A stretch of 64,000 bases of DNA from Lachnospiraceae bacterium (GCA_017470985.1 JAFUXA010000006.1:1-64000); one strand, 5' to 3'; positions 19,169 through 28,520 are shown, numbered from the stretch's first letter. Made by a program: numbers and translations. The notes: generated from the sequence alone by a model not told the origin.

Positions 19169-19184
19169 GTGGAGGCAGGTGGAG
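19169..19184 (+). promoter_or_regulatory. Possible second, oppositely oriented MraZ box
   Basis: On the plus strand GTGGAG occurs twice with exact 10-bp spacing, about 40 bases upstream of the -35 box. It matches the MraZ unit but faces the other way and has only two copies. Confidence 0.35.
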
Positions 19185-19218
19185 GGACATTTGTTCGCAC
19201 AATTTGTGGTAAAAAAAA

Positions 19219-19244
19219 TAGAACCACAATATCTTGTGGTTCTA
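19219..19244 (-). terminator. Terminator after lgt
   Basis: A perfect 11-bp stem TAGAACCACAA/TTGTGGTTCTA with a 4-base loop is followed on the minus strand by eight T. Confidence 0.9.
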
Positions 19245-19289
19245 TAGTAATTCTTACTATTTTTATGTAATATTGTACAAAATTTTGTA

Positions 19290-20153
19290 CTATTTTTTAT
19301 TATTTTTTCCATGTATTTTCCATACAGTTAAGGCTACCGCCACCACCATCATGGCAACAGCTACCACCTGTGAAATTGCAACTCCAGTGGAGCCAATTGT
19401 CAATTGATCTGTCCTGAGGGACTCAATTGCAAATCTCCCCAAGCCATACATAAACATGTAAATGAAGAACAATTCTCCATCAAATTTAATTCTTTTGGTA
19501 AGAGCCAGTATCAATATGAGCACACCTAAATTCCATAGGGACTCATATAAAAATGTAGGATGAACAGAAATATATGTATCACCATTTATGGCAACAGCAT
19601 TAGCCCACATCTCCGCAGTAATATCACTTCTACTTCTCACTGCATCTACAGGCAACTGCATTGCCAGCAGATTATCTGTATACTGTCCAAAGGCCTCTCT
19701 GTTGAAGAAGTTGCCCCATCTTCCCATAATCTGCCCTATGAGCACACCAGGAATAACCACATCTGCAAAATGCCAGAAAGGAATCTTGCTATGCTTACAC
19801 AGAAGCACTGCCGCCAAAATGCCGGCTAATATGCCACCGTATATTCCCAAGCCACCATTTCTCAGATTAATAATATCAGCCAGATTATCCTTATAATAAT
19901 CCCATGAGAAAATAACATAATAAGCTCTTGCACCAATAACACCAATGGCAATAGTCCATAAAGTTATATCCCAAAACTTATCCTGGTCATCTCCGAATCG
20001 TCTAGCTCTGGCCATTATGCACATCATAGCCACAACCATTCCTAGGGCAATAACAATGCCATAATAAGCTATCTCAAATCCAAATACATCAATGCTTTGG
20101 CCTACATGCTCCAGGTGAATATTTAAATTTGGAAAATTTATATTATAATTCAT
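19290..20153 (-). CDS. lgt: Prolipoprotein diacylglyceryl transferase
   Basis: 287 residues with about seven membrane helices. The Lgt signature [13 protein letters not shown] is near residue 145, and the conserved [13 protein letters not shown] is near residue 198. The enzyme attaches diacylglycerol from phosphatidylglycerol to the lipobox cysteine of prelipoproteins in the membrane. The ATG overlaps the end of queA by 11 bases, so it is translated from the queA message. The C-terminus is Lys/Asn-rich (IHGKNNKK). Confidence 0.95.
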   Translation of the reverse strand: MNYNINFPNLNIHLEHVGQSIDVFGFEIAYYGIVIALGMVVAMMCIMARARRFGDDQDKFWDITLWTIAIGVIGARAYYVIFSWDYYKDNLADIINLRNGGLGIYGGILAGILAAVLLCKHSKIPFWHFADVVIPGVLIGQIMGRWGNFFNREAFGQYTDNLLAMQLPVDAVRSRSDITAEMWANAVAINGDTYISVHPTFLYESLWNLGVLILILALTKRIKFDGELFFIYMFMYGLGRFAIESLRTDQLTIGSTGVAISQVVAVAMMVVAVALTVWKIHGKNNKK

Positions 20154-21195
20154 TATTTACCTCTGACAAATCCATTATCAACATAGCATCACCAAAACTG
20201 AAAAATCTATACTTCTCCTCAACAGCCTTGGCATATGCAGCCAACACATGCTCTCTTCCAGCCAAAGCTGACACAAGCATCACCAATGTAGATTCCGGCA
20301 AATGGAAGTTGGTAATCAAGGCATCTATAACCTTGAATTTATATCCAGGATAGATAAATATTTCAGTCCATCCACTCTTCTCTGTCAATCTGCCATTTTC
20401 ATCTGCAGCAGATTCCAAAGTACGAGTACTTGTAGTTCCAACAGATATTACTCTCCCACCATTTTCTTTGGTAGCATTTATCATATCTGCCGCTTCCTTT
20501 GATATCATATAGAACTCAGAATGCATATGATGATCCAGTACATTTTCCACTTTCACAGGGCGAAATGTTCCAAGGCCCACATGAAGAGTAACCTCAGCAA
20601 CATTTACACCCATATCCTTGATTTCCTGCAACAGTTCCTTGGTAAAATGTAACCCAGCTGTAGGCGCAGCTGCAGATCCATCATATTTGGCATATACAGT
20701 CTGATATCTGTTCTTGTCCTTCAATTCATGCGTAATATATGGTGGTAGAGGCATCTGGCCCAACTGATCCAGGATCTCCTCAAATATTCCTTCATATTCA
20801 AAGCGAACAAGTCTGTTACCCTCTTCTACCACATCGATGATCTCCGCTTTCAACAAGCCTTCACCGAACTCTATTCTATCGCCAACACGAGCCTTCTTAC
20901 CAGGTTTAACCAGAGTCTCCCACACATCATCACTGACTCTCTTAAGAAGCAAAATCTCCACCTTGCCTCCAGTATTTTCACGAGAACCATATAGTCTGGC
21001 AGGAATAACCTTGGTATTATTGACCACCAGGCAATCTCCCGGCTTCAAATACTCCTTGATATCATAAAAATGGCGATGATACACATCGCCACTTTTCTTA
21101 TCAAGAACCATGAGTCTGGAATTAGATCTCTTCTCCAGAGGATCCTGGGCAATAAGCTCCTCCGGAAGATCGTAATAAAAATCCTTTACATCCAT
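20143..21195 (-). CDS. queA: S-adenosylmethionine:tRNA ribosyltransferase-isomerase
   Basis: 350 residues, the usual length. It starts [17 protein letters not shown] and contains [12 protein letters not shown], the family block [14 protein letters not shown] near residue 178, [11 protein letters not shown] and [17 protein letters not shown]. QueA transfers the ribosyl part of S-adenosylmethionine to preQ1 in tRNA, giving epoxyqueuosine at the wobble position of GUN anticodons. It overlaps lgt and follows pheT by 33 bases on the same strand, so pheST-queA-lgt may be one transcript. Confidence 0.97.
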   Translation of the reverse strand: MDVKDFYYDLPEELIAQDPLEKRSNSRLMVLDKKSGDVYHRHFYDIKEYLKPGDCLVVNNTKVIPARLYGSRENTGGKVEILLLKRVSDDVWETLVKPGKKARVGDRIEFGEGLLKAEIIDVVEEGNRLVRFEYEGIFEEILDQLGQMPLPPYITHELKDKNRYQTVYAKYDGSAAAPTAGLHFTKELLQEIKDMGVNVAEVTLHVGLGTFRPVKVENVLDHHMHSEFYMISKEAADMINATKENGGRVISVGTTSTRTLESAADENGRLTEKSGWTEIFIYPGYKFKVIDALITNFHLPESTLVMLVSALAGREHVLAAYAKAVEEKYRFFSFGDAMLIMDLSEVNNEL

Positions 21196-21228
21196 AATTC
21201 TATCTTTTCCTCATTTTCTAACAAATAA

Positions 21229-23646
21229 TTACATTCTAAGCTGTACGCCAATTCCGTCCAAGCCCTTGAGAATTCTATTCATTGCAGTCGTAATATCCTC
21301 CTCCTCAAGGTTTCTGTCCTTGGCTCTAAATGTAAGCGAATAAGCCATTGACTTGAAGCCAAGAGTAATCTGATTTCCCTCATAGATATCAAACAACTCA
21401 TAAGACTCTAAAATCTTGCCACCCTTGTCCTCGAATACAGCTTCAATATCACCAGCCAAAACATTCTTTGGAACAACCATAGAGATATCTCTTGTAGCTG
21501 CAGGGAATTTAGCAATTCCTACATACTTGGTGTCAAAGTTTGCACGCTCTACAATCTCTGGCATATCAAGCACAGCAATATATGCTCTTTCCTTCAGGTT
21601 ATAATTTGTAGCAACCTTTGGATGAACCTCACCTAAATATCCGATTACAACTCCATCATAGATGATATTAGCCTGACGACCTGGATGGAAATAATTTCTA
21701 CCAGCATTTGGATCATAAGCAAGCTTTGAATCCATGCCTACCTGAGATAATATCTCCTCAACAACACCCTTCATTGTGAAGAAGTCACCCTCTCCATAGA
21801 ATCCAAGTGTCAACTGCATGCGCTCATCTGGAAGCTCTGTAAGTGGAAGCTGCTTTGGCAAATATATATTTCCCATTTCAAACAGACGCACATCCTTGTT
21901 TCTTCTATTGGCATTAGTAGCCAGCGATGTAAGCATACCATTAAGAGGAAGTGTTCTCATAATTGAGAAATCTTCTCCAAGTGGATTAGAGATTACAATA
22001 GCTTCTCTAACCTTGTCATCAGCGTCAATACATAATTTATCATATACCTTTGGACTCTCAAATGAATAAGTCATTCCCTGGGAGAATCCGCAGAACTTGG
22101 CAACATTTCTCACAACCTTCTCAATCTTGAGCTTATAAGAAAGTCCACCTGTTGTAGCCTCTCCAGTTGGCAGACTTGTTGGAATATTGTCATAACCATA
22201 GAATCTGGCAACCTCCTCAGCAAGATCAGCATAGCCAACCAAATCCTGTCTGAATGTAGGAATTGTAAGCATATTGCTTGCCTTATCATATACCAATTCC
22301 AATCTGTCAAAATACTCAAGCATCTCCTCAGGAGAAATATCTGTGCCAAGCATAGAATTGTATTTATCAGGTTCAAATGGAAGCTGAATGCTTGACACCT
22401 TCTCAGGATATACATCAACAACACCGCCTACAACAGTACCACAGCCAAGTTCTTCCACAAGCTGACAAGCTCTGTTAATAGCCTCGATTGCGTTATTTGG
22501 ATCCAGACCCTTCTCAAACTTGCTTGAAGCATCTGTACGAAGTCCAACCTTCTTAGAAGAATGTCTGATATTTGTACCATTAAAGCATGCTGATTCAAAA
22601 AGCATTGTTGTTACATCATCAGTAATCATAGAGTTCTCACCACCCATGATACCTGCAATACCAACAGGCTTCTCACCATCGCAAATCATAAGTACACTGT
22701 CATCAATATTTCTTGTCTGACCATCAAGAGTTACAAACTCCTCGCCATTTTTGCCACGACGAACTACAATCTTGTTATCTGCAATAGTATCCAAATCATA
22801 GGCATGCATTGGCTGTCCGTACTCTTCCATTACATAATTGGTAATATCTACAATATTGTTGATTGGTCTGATACCCTGAGCACGAAGTCTGTCCTGCATC
22901 CACTTAGGTGAAGGTGCAATCTTGATATCCTTTACAACTCTTGCAGTATATCTCTTACATAAATCTGTAGCTTCAATATCCACCTTGATGAAATCATTTA
23001 CATCTTCATCATTTCCTGTCTCAGTAACAACAGGTGGTACAAACTTCTTGTTAAATGTTGCTGCAGCTTCTCTAGCCAATCCAAGGATAGCAAAGCAATC
23101 AACTCTGTTGGATGTAATTTCATATTCTACAACTACATCATCCAACCCGAGATATGATATAGCGCTCTCACCAACAGGTGCATCCTCACCAAAGATGTAC
23201 AATCCATTTTCAGGAGCTTCCGGGAACATATCTCTTGTAGAACCCAGTTCCTCAATAGAACACATCATACCATTTGATTCTACTCCGCGAAGCTTACCCT
23301 TCTTGATTTTAATTCCGCCTTCTGTAACAGTGCCATCATGGCCACCTGCCACTCTTCCGCCATCTAATACAACTGGGACCTTGGCTCCCTCAAATACATT
23401 TGGAGCACCTGTCACAATCTGTGTAACCTCTGTTCCTATATCCACCTGGCAGATAACCAGTTTGTCAGCATCAGGATGCTTCTCAATTGATTTAACCTGA
23501 CCGATTACAATCTTTTCCAAATCTGCATCCATGCAGTCATAGAATTCTACTTTGGAGCCAGACAGAGTCATAGCATCCATATACTCCTGTGGAGTGCACT
23601 CCAACCCAGGAACTAAATCTTTAATCCATTTCAATGATGTCTTCAT
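21229..23646 (-). CDS. pheT: Phenylalanyl-tRNA synthetase beta subunit
   Basis: 805 residues, the expected size. The N-terminal EMAP/tRNA-binding domain (about residues 40-150) includes HPDADKLVICQVDIG and VVGAPN-like IVTGAPNVFEG. The B3/B4 editing region follows, then B5 with a catalytic-like core near residue 480-680. A C-terminal ferredoxin-fold anticodon-binding domain begins KFPAATRDISMVVP. The subunit binds tRNA-Phe and edits misacylated tyrosine. The gene follows pheS by 16 bases and shares the T-box leader. Confidence 0.97.
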   Translation of the reverse strand: MKTSLKWIKDLVPGLECTPQEYMDAMTLSGSKVEFYDCMDADLEKIVIGQVKSIEKHPDADKLVICQVDIGTEVTQIVTGAPNVFEGAKVPVVLDGGRVAGGHDGTVTEGGIKIKKGKLRGVESNGMMCSIEELGSTRDMFPEAPENGLYIFGEDAPVGESAISYLGLDDVVVEYEITSNRVDCFAILGLAREAAATFNKKFVPPVVTETGNDEDVNDFIKVDIEATDLCKRYTARVVKDIKIAPSPKWMQDRLRAQGIRPINNIVDITNYVMEEYGQPMHAYDLDTIADNKIVVRRGKNGEEFVTLDGQTRNIDDSVLMICDGEKPVGIAGIMGGENSMITDDVTTMLFESACFNGTNIRHSSKKVGLRTDASSKFEKGLDPNNAIEAINRACQLVEELGCGTVVGGVVDVYPEKVSSIQLPFEPDKYNSMLGTDISPEEMLEYFDRLELVYDKASNMLTIPTFRQDLVGYADLAEEVARFYGYDNIPTSLPTGEATTGGLSYKLKIEKVVRNVAKFCGFSQGMTYSFESPKVYDKLCIDADDKVREAIVISNPLGEDFSIMRTLPLNGMLTSLATNANRRNKDVRLFEMGNIYLPKQLPLTELPDERMQLTLGFYGEGDFFTMKGVVEEILSQVGMDSKLAYDPNAGRNYFHPGRQANIIYDGVVIGYLGEVHPKVATNYNLKERAYIAVLDMPEIVERANFDTKYVGIAKFPAATRDISMVVPKNVLAGDIEAVFEDKGGKILESYELFDIYEGNQITLGFKSMAYSLTFRAKDRNLEEEDITTAMNRILKGLDGIGVQLRM

Positions 23647-23662
23647 GTCATACCTCCACTAA

Positions 23663-24682
23663 TTAAAACTGCTTCAAGAAACGATCATCGTTCTCATAGA
23701 GCAATCTCATATCATCAATTTCATATTTCAGCAAAGCAATACGCTCCAAACCAACACCAAAGGCAAATCCCTGGTACTCATTTGGATCGATTCCACTCAT
23801 CTCAAGTACATGTGGATGAACCATTCCACAACCTAATATCTCAATCCATCCTTCGCCCTTACAGAATCGGCAGCCTTTACCACCACACTTGAAGCATGTT
23901 ACATCAACCTCTGCACTTGGCTCAGTAAATGGGAAATGATGTGGTCTGAATTTAACCTTGGTATCCTCTCCAAAAAGTTTTCTGGCAAACTCCTGAAGTG
24001 TTCCCTTCAAATCAGCAAATGTAATATCCTTGTCGATTACCATTCCCTCAATCTGGTGGAATGAAGGTGAATGAGTTGCATCAACCTCATCTGCTCTAAA
24101 CACACGACCAGGTGCAATAATTCTAATAGGAAGCTTACCCTGCTCCATTACACGAGCCTGAACCGGGGATGTCTGAGTTCTAAGTAGAATCTTTTTATCA
24201 ATATAGAATGTATCCTGTTCATCCTTTGCAGGGTGATCCTCAGGAATATTCAACGCTTCAAAGTTGTAGTAATCATACTCAATCTCAGGTCCTTCAACGA
24301 CTTCATATCCCATTCCAATGAAGATATCTTCAACTTCTTCCAAAGCAGCAATATTTGGATGATTATGTCCAATCTTGGCCTTCTTGGCAGGAAGAGTTAC
24401 ATCAATAACCTCACTTTTTAATTTCAATTCCATTTCAGCTGATTCCAACTTCTCTTTTGCAAGAGCAAGTTTGCTTTCAATATCAGCTCTGGCATCATTT
24501 ACCATCTGACCAACCTTTGGTCTGTCCTCTGGTGCCACATCCTTCATAGATTTAAGAACTGCAGTAAGTTCTCCCTTCTTTCCAAGGATTGCCACACGCA
24601 CATCATTCAGTGCATCAAGTTCCTGGGCATTTTCAATTTGTTCAAATGCTTTTTTCTTAATCTCTTGTAACTTGTCGTTCAT
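23663..24682 (-). CDS. pheS: Phenylalanyl-tRNA synthetase alpha subunit
   Basis: 339 residues, typical. An N-terminal coiled coil (about residues 1-85) packs on tRNA. Class II motif 2 ([20 protein letters not shown], about 190) and motif 3 ([16 protein letters not shown], about 306) are present. It also has a [17 protein letters not shown] insert near residue 262. It activates phenylalanine with ATP. Transcription is controlled by the T-box leader at 24943-25197. A repeat element of 144 bp and a GC-rich hairpin lie between that leader and this start, which is unusual for pheS. The ribosome site is AAGGAGA before the ATG. Confidence 0.97.
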   Translation of the reverse strand: MNDKLQEIKKKAFEQIENAQELDALNDVRVAILGKKGELTAVLKSMKDVAPEDRPKVGQMVNDARADIESKLALAKEKLESAEMELKLKSEVIDVTLPAKKAKIGHNHPNIAALEEVEDIFIGMGYEVVEGPEIEYDYYNFEALNIPEDHPAKDEQDTFYIDKKILLRTQTSPVQARVMEQGKLPIRIIAPGRVFRADEVDATHSPSFHQIEGMVIDKDITFADLKGTLQEFARKLFGEDTKVKFRPHHFPFTEPSAEVDVTCFKCGGKGCRFCKGEGWIEILGCGMVHPHVLEMSGIDPNEYQGFAFGVGLERIALLKYEIDDMRLLYENDDRFLKQF

Positions 24683-24718
24683 TTATGTTCTCCTTCTTTG
24701 GTTTTTATCTATAATTCC

Positions 24719-24740
24719 GCTCGGCGTTGGGCTGCCGAGC
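24719..24740. other. GC-rich hairpin between repeat element and pheS
   Basis: A 7-bp stem GCTCGGC/GCCGAGC with an 8-base loop is followed on the plus strand by TAGCTTTTTT, and so looks like a terminator for plus-strand (antisense) transcription. On the minus strand no T run follows, so pheST read-through should be allowed. Confidence 0.5.
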
Positions 24741-24776
24741 TAGCTTTTTTAATTATTAAATATATAGTTCGATCAG

Positions 24777-24920
24777 CACTCGCAGACACAACATGGCTTT
24801 TAAAGGAACATTGTGAGCCCCGGCACTTGACGAGCAAGCACAAGCGCGGCGAGTCTAGTACCGCTGGTGCGAGCAAGTAGCGGAAGCGATCCTGTAAAGC
24901 CATCGTTGTAGTCAAGAGTG
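24777..24920 (+). repeat. Dispersed ~142-bp structured element, copy C
   Basis: 144 bp bounded by CACTC at the left and GAGTG at the right. Its core is shared with copies A and B on the opposite strand: AAGGAACATTGTGAGCCCC, GGCACTTGACGAGCAAGC, then AGTACCGCTGGTGCGA and GTAGCGGAAGCG. The ends pair, with ATGGCTTT near the left end and AAAGCCAT near the right. It lies between the T-box terminator and pheS, antisense to pheS when oriented as the core. No reading frame or target-site duplication is evident. Confidence 0.85.
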
Positions 24921-24942
24921 CGGACTATTATTCTATTAGATT

Positions 24943-25197
24943 AAAAAAACTCCGCCCCACAAGGGACGAAGTTACTCCGCGTTACCACCCAAATTCCAGA
25001 TTTCTCTGGCACTCGTACGCTTAACGTGCGCTACCCGTTGCCGACTACTATCATTTCACCGACACAGCTCCTGCGTGAAATTCATCTTGTGATCTTACTT
25101 AAAAGGGCTTACAGCCAGTGACCCTCTCTCTCTTTTAGTGTCTTCACAACCTACTTATCGCATTCACAGCTTTTATCTTATTCAATTAATTCTATTT
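24943..25197 (-). ncRNA. T-box leader of pheST
   Basis: On the minus strand the T-box sequence TGGGTGGTAACGCGG is present (24976-24990). It is followed by a terminator stem formed by AACTTCGTCCC and GGGGCGGAGTT and then seven T. Upstream lie a Stem I region starting near AGAGAGAGGGTCACTGG, and a TTC triplet in GAATTTCACG that could be the phenylalanine specifier. Uncharged tRNA-Phe would stabilise the antiterminator and allow pheST expression. The 5' end is set from the predicted promoter and is approximate. Confidence 0.93.
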
Positions 25198-25203
25198 AAA
25201 CTA

Positions 25204-25231
25204 TACATATTTAAATAGATAACATTGTCAA
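25204..25231 (-). promoter_or_regulatory. Predicted pheST promoter
   Basis: TTGACA and TATGTA on the minus strand are separated by 16 bases, directly upstream of the T-box leader. A shifted -10 (TATAGT) with a 20-base gap is less likely. Confidence 0.6.
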
Positions 25232-25288
25232 CATCGCTCATTTTAGCACAGAATCACACCAACTTCAAGATTAATTTACGCAAACCAA

Positions 25289-25303
25289 AAGAGGCCCCCT
25301 CTT
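25289..25303 (-). terminator. Terminator after the SpoIID-like gene
   Basis: A short stem AAGAGG/CCTCTT with a 3-base loop is followed on the minus strand by TTGGTTTG. It overlaps the stop codon. The T run is weak. Confidence 0.4.
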
Positions 25304-26732
25304 AATAGTTCCAAACCTTGGAATTGCTATAGAAATACATCAGAATCGACTCATAATCCATCCCCTGAGTCGCCAACATCTTGGCTCCATTTTGACTCAT
25401 TCCACAACCGTGCCCATATCCACCGCCATAAATTATTATATTTCCTCCAGCCTCATCCATAGAGATGATAGCAGAAGGCAATATACTTGCAGATATTTCA
25501 CTTCCATCATTTAAATTAATATTTCTACTTGCAGCCCCAAGAACAGTTCTGATATTCAGCTGTCCCAGAACCACAATCTCTCCTGCGTCAAATGTAAATG
25601 TCATTTTGGTAACAGCACCTGTCACAGCTCGCTCGCTTATGGATATTTTCTGCAATGCTCCCACACTCTTATTATTTGATACCAAAGTATCTAAAAAGTC
25701 TGTTGTACATACCACGTTTTCCGGACTCTCAGACAGCTTTATCAACTCAGATACAATAACATTTCTAGCACCAGTCTTGTCTATAGATGTATTCCATCGA
25801 TAATATTTAGCATCTGTCTCATAGGCATTACTATCCCGGCCTCGTATATATTCATTGAAGTCAAAGCCACTGTATATATCAGAATCATCCACGCCCTCGT
25901 CCTTCAGACCTACAAAGACACCTCTAAGCACGCGGTTGTCCATATCATCTCCCATAATCTTACCGTCCTGTGTGATTCCACAGGATGTGGAGAAATACAA
26001 AGCATCAATTGGACGGTTATCAGACTTGTTCACAATAATCTTGCCGGATGTAGCTTCCACAGCAGAATTGGTCACCGTTGTACCATTGCTCTGGTTATAT
26101 ACCTGAAAAGCAACTGTATCGTCCATCTGCCCCTGAACTTCCGGATAAGCATATTTATTACTGTGTTTATAAGCATAAGTTCTGGCGCACACAGCCTGAG
26201 CCTTGAGAGCTTCGTCACCGTACTCTTCCGGCATCTCACTTGGCACCACCCGTTTGAGATAGTCCTCAATATCAAGTTCATTTACAACTACAATACCCTC
26301 AGGCATATTCCACAGCTCAATCTTATTAGGATACGGATTGGATTCCTGACCCGTCTCATCACCTAAAATAATTCCAGCTGAAGCAATACCATTTACCTCA
26401 CCACTATCTAAACTTATAACCTGTCCTTCGGTAAATGATTCTAAATTATAGGTATCATAATAATCCCCCGCCTGGTTATAGATATCTATCTCATTTCTGT
26501 ATATATCCCCATCGTAATCCATAATCACGATACGCATAGTTGTAGTATAATGTTCCTCAGTCTCCACGGATTTAACTTTCTTCTCCTGAGTCTGAGTTTC
26601 CAACTGACTTCCACCAATTAATACCAGAAATATAATCGTAAGAATCGCCAGACCCATAATAAGGCTGGCGGCAAATAATAATAATTGTTTTTTCTTTTTC
26701 TTCGTCACTTTTTTAAATCTAATCTTTTCCAT
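25302..26732 (-). CDS. SpoIID/LytB-domain protein
   Basis: 476 residues from the ATG at 26732. An upstream in-frame ATG at 26843 lies inside the 6S RNA region and is not credible. A basic start (KKVTKKKKKQ) and one membrane helix (LLLFAASLIMGLAILTIIFL) anchor the protein outside the cell. The SpoIID core contains EDYLKRVVPSEMPEEYG and EALKAQAVCARTYAYKHS, then a C-terminal GGGYGHGCGMSQNGA motif ending with ILMYFYSN. SpoIID is a lytic transglycosylase that trims glycan strands during engulfment; LytB-type relatives modify autolysins. No Shine-Dalgarno sequence precedes the start, which is only a few bases after the probable end of 6S RNA. Sporulation cannot be inferred from this gene alone. Confidence 0.85.
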   Translation of the reverse strand: MEKIRFKKVTKKKKKQLLLFAASLIMGLAILTIIFLVLIGGSQLETQTQEKKVKSVETEEHYTTTMRIVIMDYDGDIYRNEIDIYNQAGDYYDTYNLESFTEGQVISLDSGEVNGIASAGIILGDETGQESNPYPNKIELWNMPEGIVVVNELDIEDYLKRVVPSEMPEEYGDEALKAQAVCARTYAYKHSNKYAYPEVQGQMDDTVAFQVYNQSNGTTVTNSAVEATSGKIIVNKSDNRPIDALYFSTSCGITQDGKIMGDDMDNRVLRGVFVGLKDEGVDDSDIYSGFDFNEYIRGRDSNAYETDAKYYRWNTSIDKTGARNVIVSELIKLSESPENVVCTTDFLDTLVSNNKSVGALQKISISERAVTGAVTKMTFTFDAGEIVVLGQLNIRTVLGAASRNINLNDGSEISASILPSAIISMDEAGGNIIIYGGGYGHGCGMSQNGAKMLATQGMDYESILMYFYSNSKVWNY

Positions 26733-26739
26733 AATAAAA

Positions 26740-26921
26740 AATATGCCCAAAATGCCGGGCCCAGTATTTTGACTCCTAGCAAAGCTAGGTGGGTAACCGC
26801 AATCATAACTTCTGCCGTCCTCTGCGCAATGAAGGCTTGACATCCATTAGACAATAATAGGAATCCCGTTTAAAGTAAATGTAGGTTCAAAATTACTAGG
26901 TTGAATCGTGCATTTCAGGTT
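26740..26921 (-). ncRNA. ssrS: Probable 6S RNA
   Basis: About 180 nt on the minus strand, starting just after a strong promoter. The ends pair over ten bases (CCTGAAATGC with GCATTTTGGG). An inner stem joins AGTAATTTTGA with TCAAAATACT, followed by CCTA/TAGG pairing. The middle then opens into a large asymmetric region, giving the rod-with-bubble shape of 6S RNA. The 3' segment GGTTACCCACCTAGC and AGGAGTCAAAA resembles clostridial 6S as I remember it, and a U-rich tract follows. 6S RNA binds the housekeeping RNA polymerase. I cannot run a covariance model, so boundaries and identity are probable, not certain. Confidence 0.7.
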
Positions 26922-26927
26922 ACATAT

Positions 26928-26957
26928 ATTATAAATGTATAACGCCTTTCATTTCAA
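26928..26957 (-). promoter_or_regulatory. Promoter of the probable 6S RNA
   Basis: TTGAAA and TATAAT on the minus strand are separated by 18 bases. The predicted start is near 26921, matching the 5' end of the paired structure. Confidence 0.7.
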
Positions 26958-27064
26958 TATTTTTATATGAAAACAGGTTAAAAAAATATTAGAACATAAA
27001 ATGATATTTTTGTTAAATATGATAAAATAATTTCAACATTTTACAACTTTAGCATATTAAATTC

Positions 27065-27093
27065 TTGTTTTATCACCGCATAAATGCTACAAT
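27065..27093 (+). promoter_or_regulatory. Predicted citrate synthase promoter
   Basis: TTGTTT and TACAAT are separated by 17 bases, about 50 bases before the start codon. Between this and the 6S promoter (26958-27064) I see only A/T-rich sequence. Confidence 0.55.
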
Positions 27094-27141
27094 TAGAAGC
27101 AAATTTCGGCCTATATTGTTCGGAGAAAAGGGAGAAAATAA

Positions 27142-28503
27142 ATGTCAGAAGAAAGATTTGAAGTAACACCACAGTTGGTAAAACTATCTGAATTATCTCA
27201 GAAATCTTCATACATCAACCCAGAATTATATACTGAATATGATGTGAAAAGAGGTTTGCGTGACTTAAATGGTCGCGGTGTCCTTGTAGGTATTACAGAG
27301 ATTTCGGAAGTTAACTCAACTAAAATTATAAATGGAGAAAGAGTCCCTTGCGATGGTGAATTATTCTATCGCGGATATAATGTACAGGAAATTGTCAAGA
27401 AGCTTCCTTTGGATTATCACTTTGGTTTTGAAGAGTGTACCTATCTTCTGCTATTTGGCAAACTTCCAAACAAGGAGGAGATGCAGGAGTTCTGTGACCT
27501 GCTTAGCACTTACAGATCTCTGCCACCCAACTTTGTCCGTGATGTAATTATGAAGAAACCAAGTCAGGATATGATGAATGCTTTGGCAAGAGGAGTTCTC
27601 ACATTGTATTCATATGATGAAAATCCTGATGATACAACACCTGCAAATGTACTTCGTCAATGTATGCAGCTGATTAGTATGTTCCCTCTTCTATCAGTGT
27701 ACAGCTATCAGACATACAGACACTATTACAATTTGGAAAGTTTGATTATACATCCACCAAAGCCAGAGTATTCTACAGCAGAGAATATTTTACACTGTCT
27801 TCGTGATGATTCTAAGTTCTCACCATTGGAAGCTAAGCTTTTGGATGTTGCATTGATTCTGCATATGGAGCACGGCGGTGGTAACAACTCAACATTTACC
27901 ACTCATCTGGTTTCATCTTCCGGAACAGATACCTACTCTGCTATTGCAGCTGCCATTGGTTCATTAAAGGGACCAAAACATGGTGGAGCCAATATCAAAG
28001 TTGTGAAAATGTTTGCAGATATGAAGGAAAATATCAAGGATTGGACCAGCGAAGAAGAAGTGGGCGCATACTTGAAAGCTTTATTAAATAAAGAAGCCTT
28101 CGACCATGCAGGATTGATTTATGGTATGGGACATGCAGTCTACTCTCTTTCAGATCCTAGAGCTGTTACATTCAGAGCCTATGTGGAGGCACTGTCAGTT
28201 GAAAAAGGATACCAGAAAGAATTCGCTCTATACTCTCTTGTAGAGAAACTGGCACCACAAATCATTGCTGACAAGCGCAAGATCTACAAAGGTGTAAGCC
28301 CAAATGTGGATTTCTACAGTGGATTTGTATATCAGATGTTAGGACTCCCTATGGAACTTTACACTCCAATCTTTGCCATTGCTCGTATCGCTGGCTGGAG
28401 CGCACATCGTATGGAAGAAATATGTCATAACGGCAAGATTATGAGACCTGCATATATGACAGTATGTCCTCACAAGGATTACATTCCTATGGAAGATAGA
28501 TAA
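27142..28503 (+). CDS. Citrate (Si)-synthase family enzyme
   Basis: 453 residues. The citrate synthase fold is clear, with the active-site region LHMEHGGGNNSTFTTHLVSS near residue 232. KGPKHGGANIKVVKMF (near 276) and GMGHAVYSLSDPRA near 327 supply the second histidine and ligand residues. The C-terminal part has NVDFYSGFVYQMLG and ARIAGWSAHRMEE. It condenses oxaloacetate and acetyl-CoA, and in anaerobes feeds 2-oxoglutarate and glutamate synthesis. The chain is longer than the roughly 370-residue Bacillus enzymes owing to an N-terminal extension. 2-methylcitrate synthase activity cannot be ruled out. It is monocistronic, on the plus strand, with RBS AAAGGGAG. Confidence 0.92.
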   Translation: MSEERFEVTPQLVKLSELSQKSSYINPELYTEYDVKRGLRDLNGRGVLVGITEISEVNSTKIINGERVPCDGELFYRGYNVQEIVKKLPLDYHFGFEECTYLLLFGKLPNKEEMQEFCDLLSTYRSLPPNFVRDVIMKKPSQDMMNALARGVLTLYSYDENPDDTTPANVLRQCMQLISMFPLLSVYSYQTYRHYYNLESLIIHPPKPEYSTAENILHCLRDDSKFSPLEAKLLDVALILHMEHGGGNNSTFTTHLVSSSGTDTYSAIAAAIGSLKGPKHGGANIKVVKMFADMKENIKDWTSEEEVGAYLKALLNKEAFDHAGLIYGMGHAVYSLSDPRAVTFRAYVEALSVEKGYQKEFALYSLVEKLAPQIIADKRKIYKGVSPNVDFYSGFVYQMLGLPMELYTPIFAIARIAGWSAHRMEEICHNGKIMRPAYMTVCPHKDYIPMEDR

Positions 28504-28520
28504 TAATATAAATCAAAAAA

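Noticed and set aside
22922-23500. A 192-codon plus-strand open frame
   Set aside because: It is antisense to pheT, lacks a ribosome site and shows composition expected from the complement of a conserved gene.
26740-26921. A c-di-GMP riboswitch or other leader controlling spoIID
   Set aside because: The GEMM core is not seen, and the paired ends plus strong promoter and central open region fit 6S RNA better.
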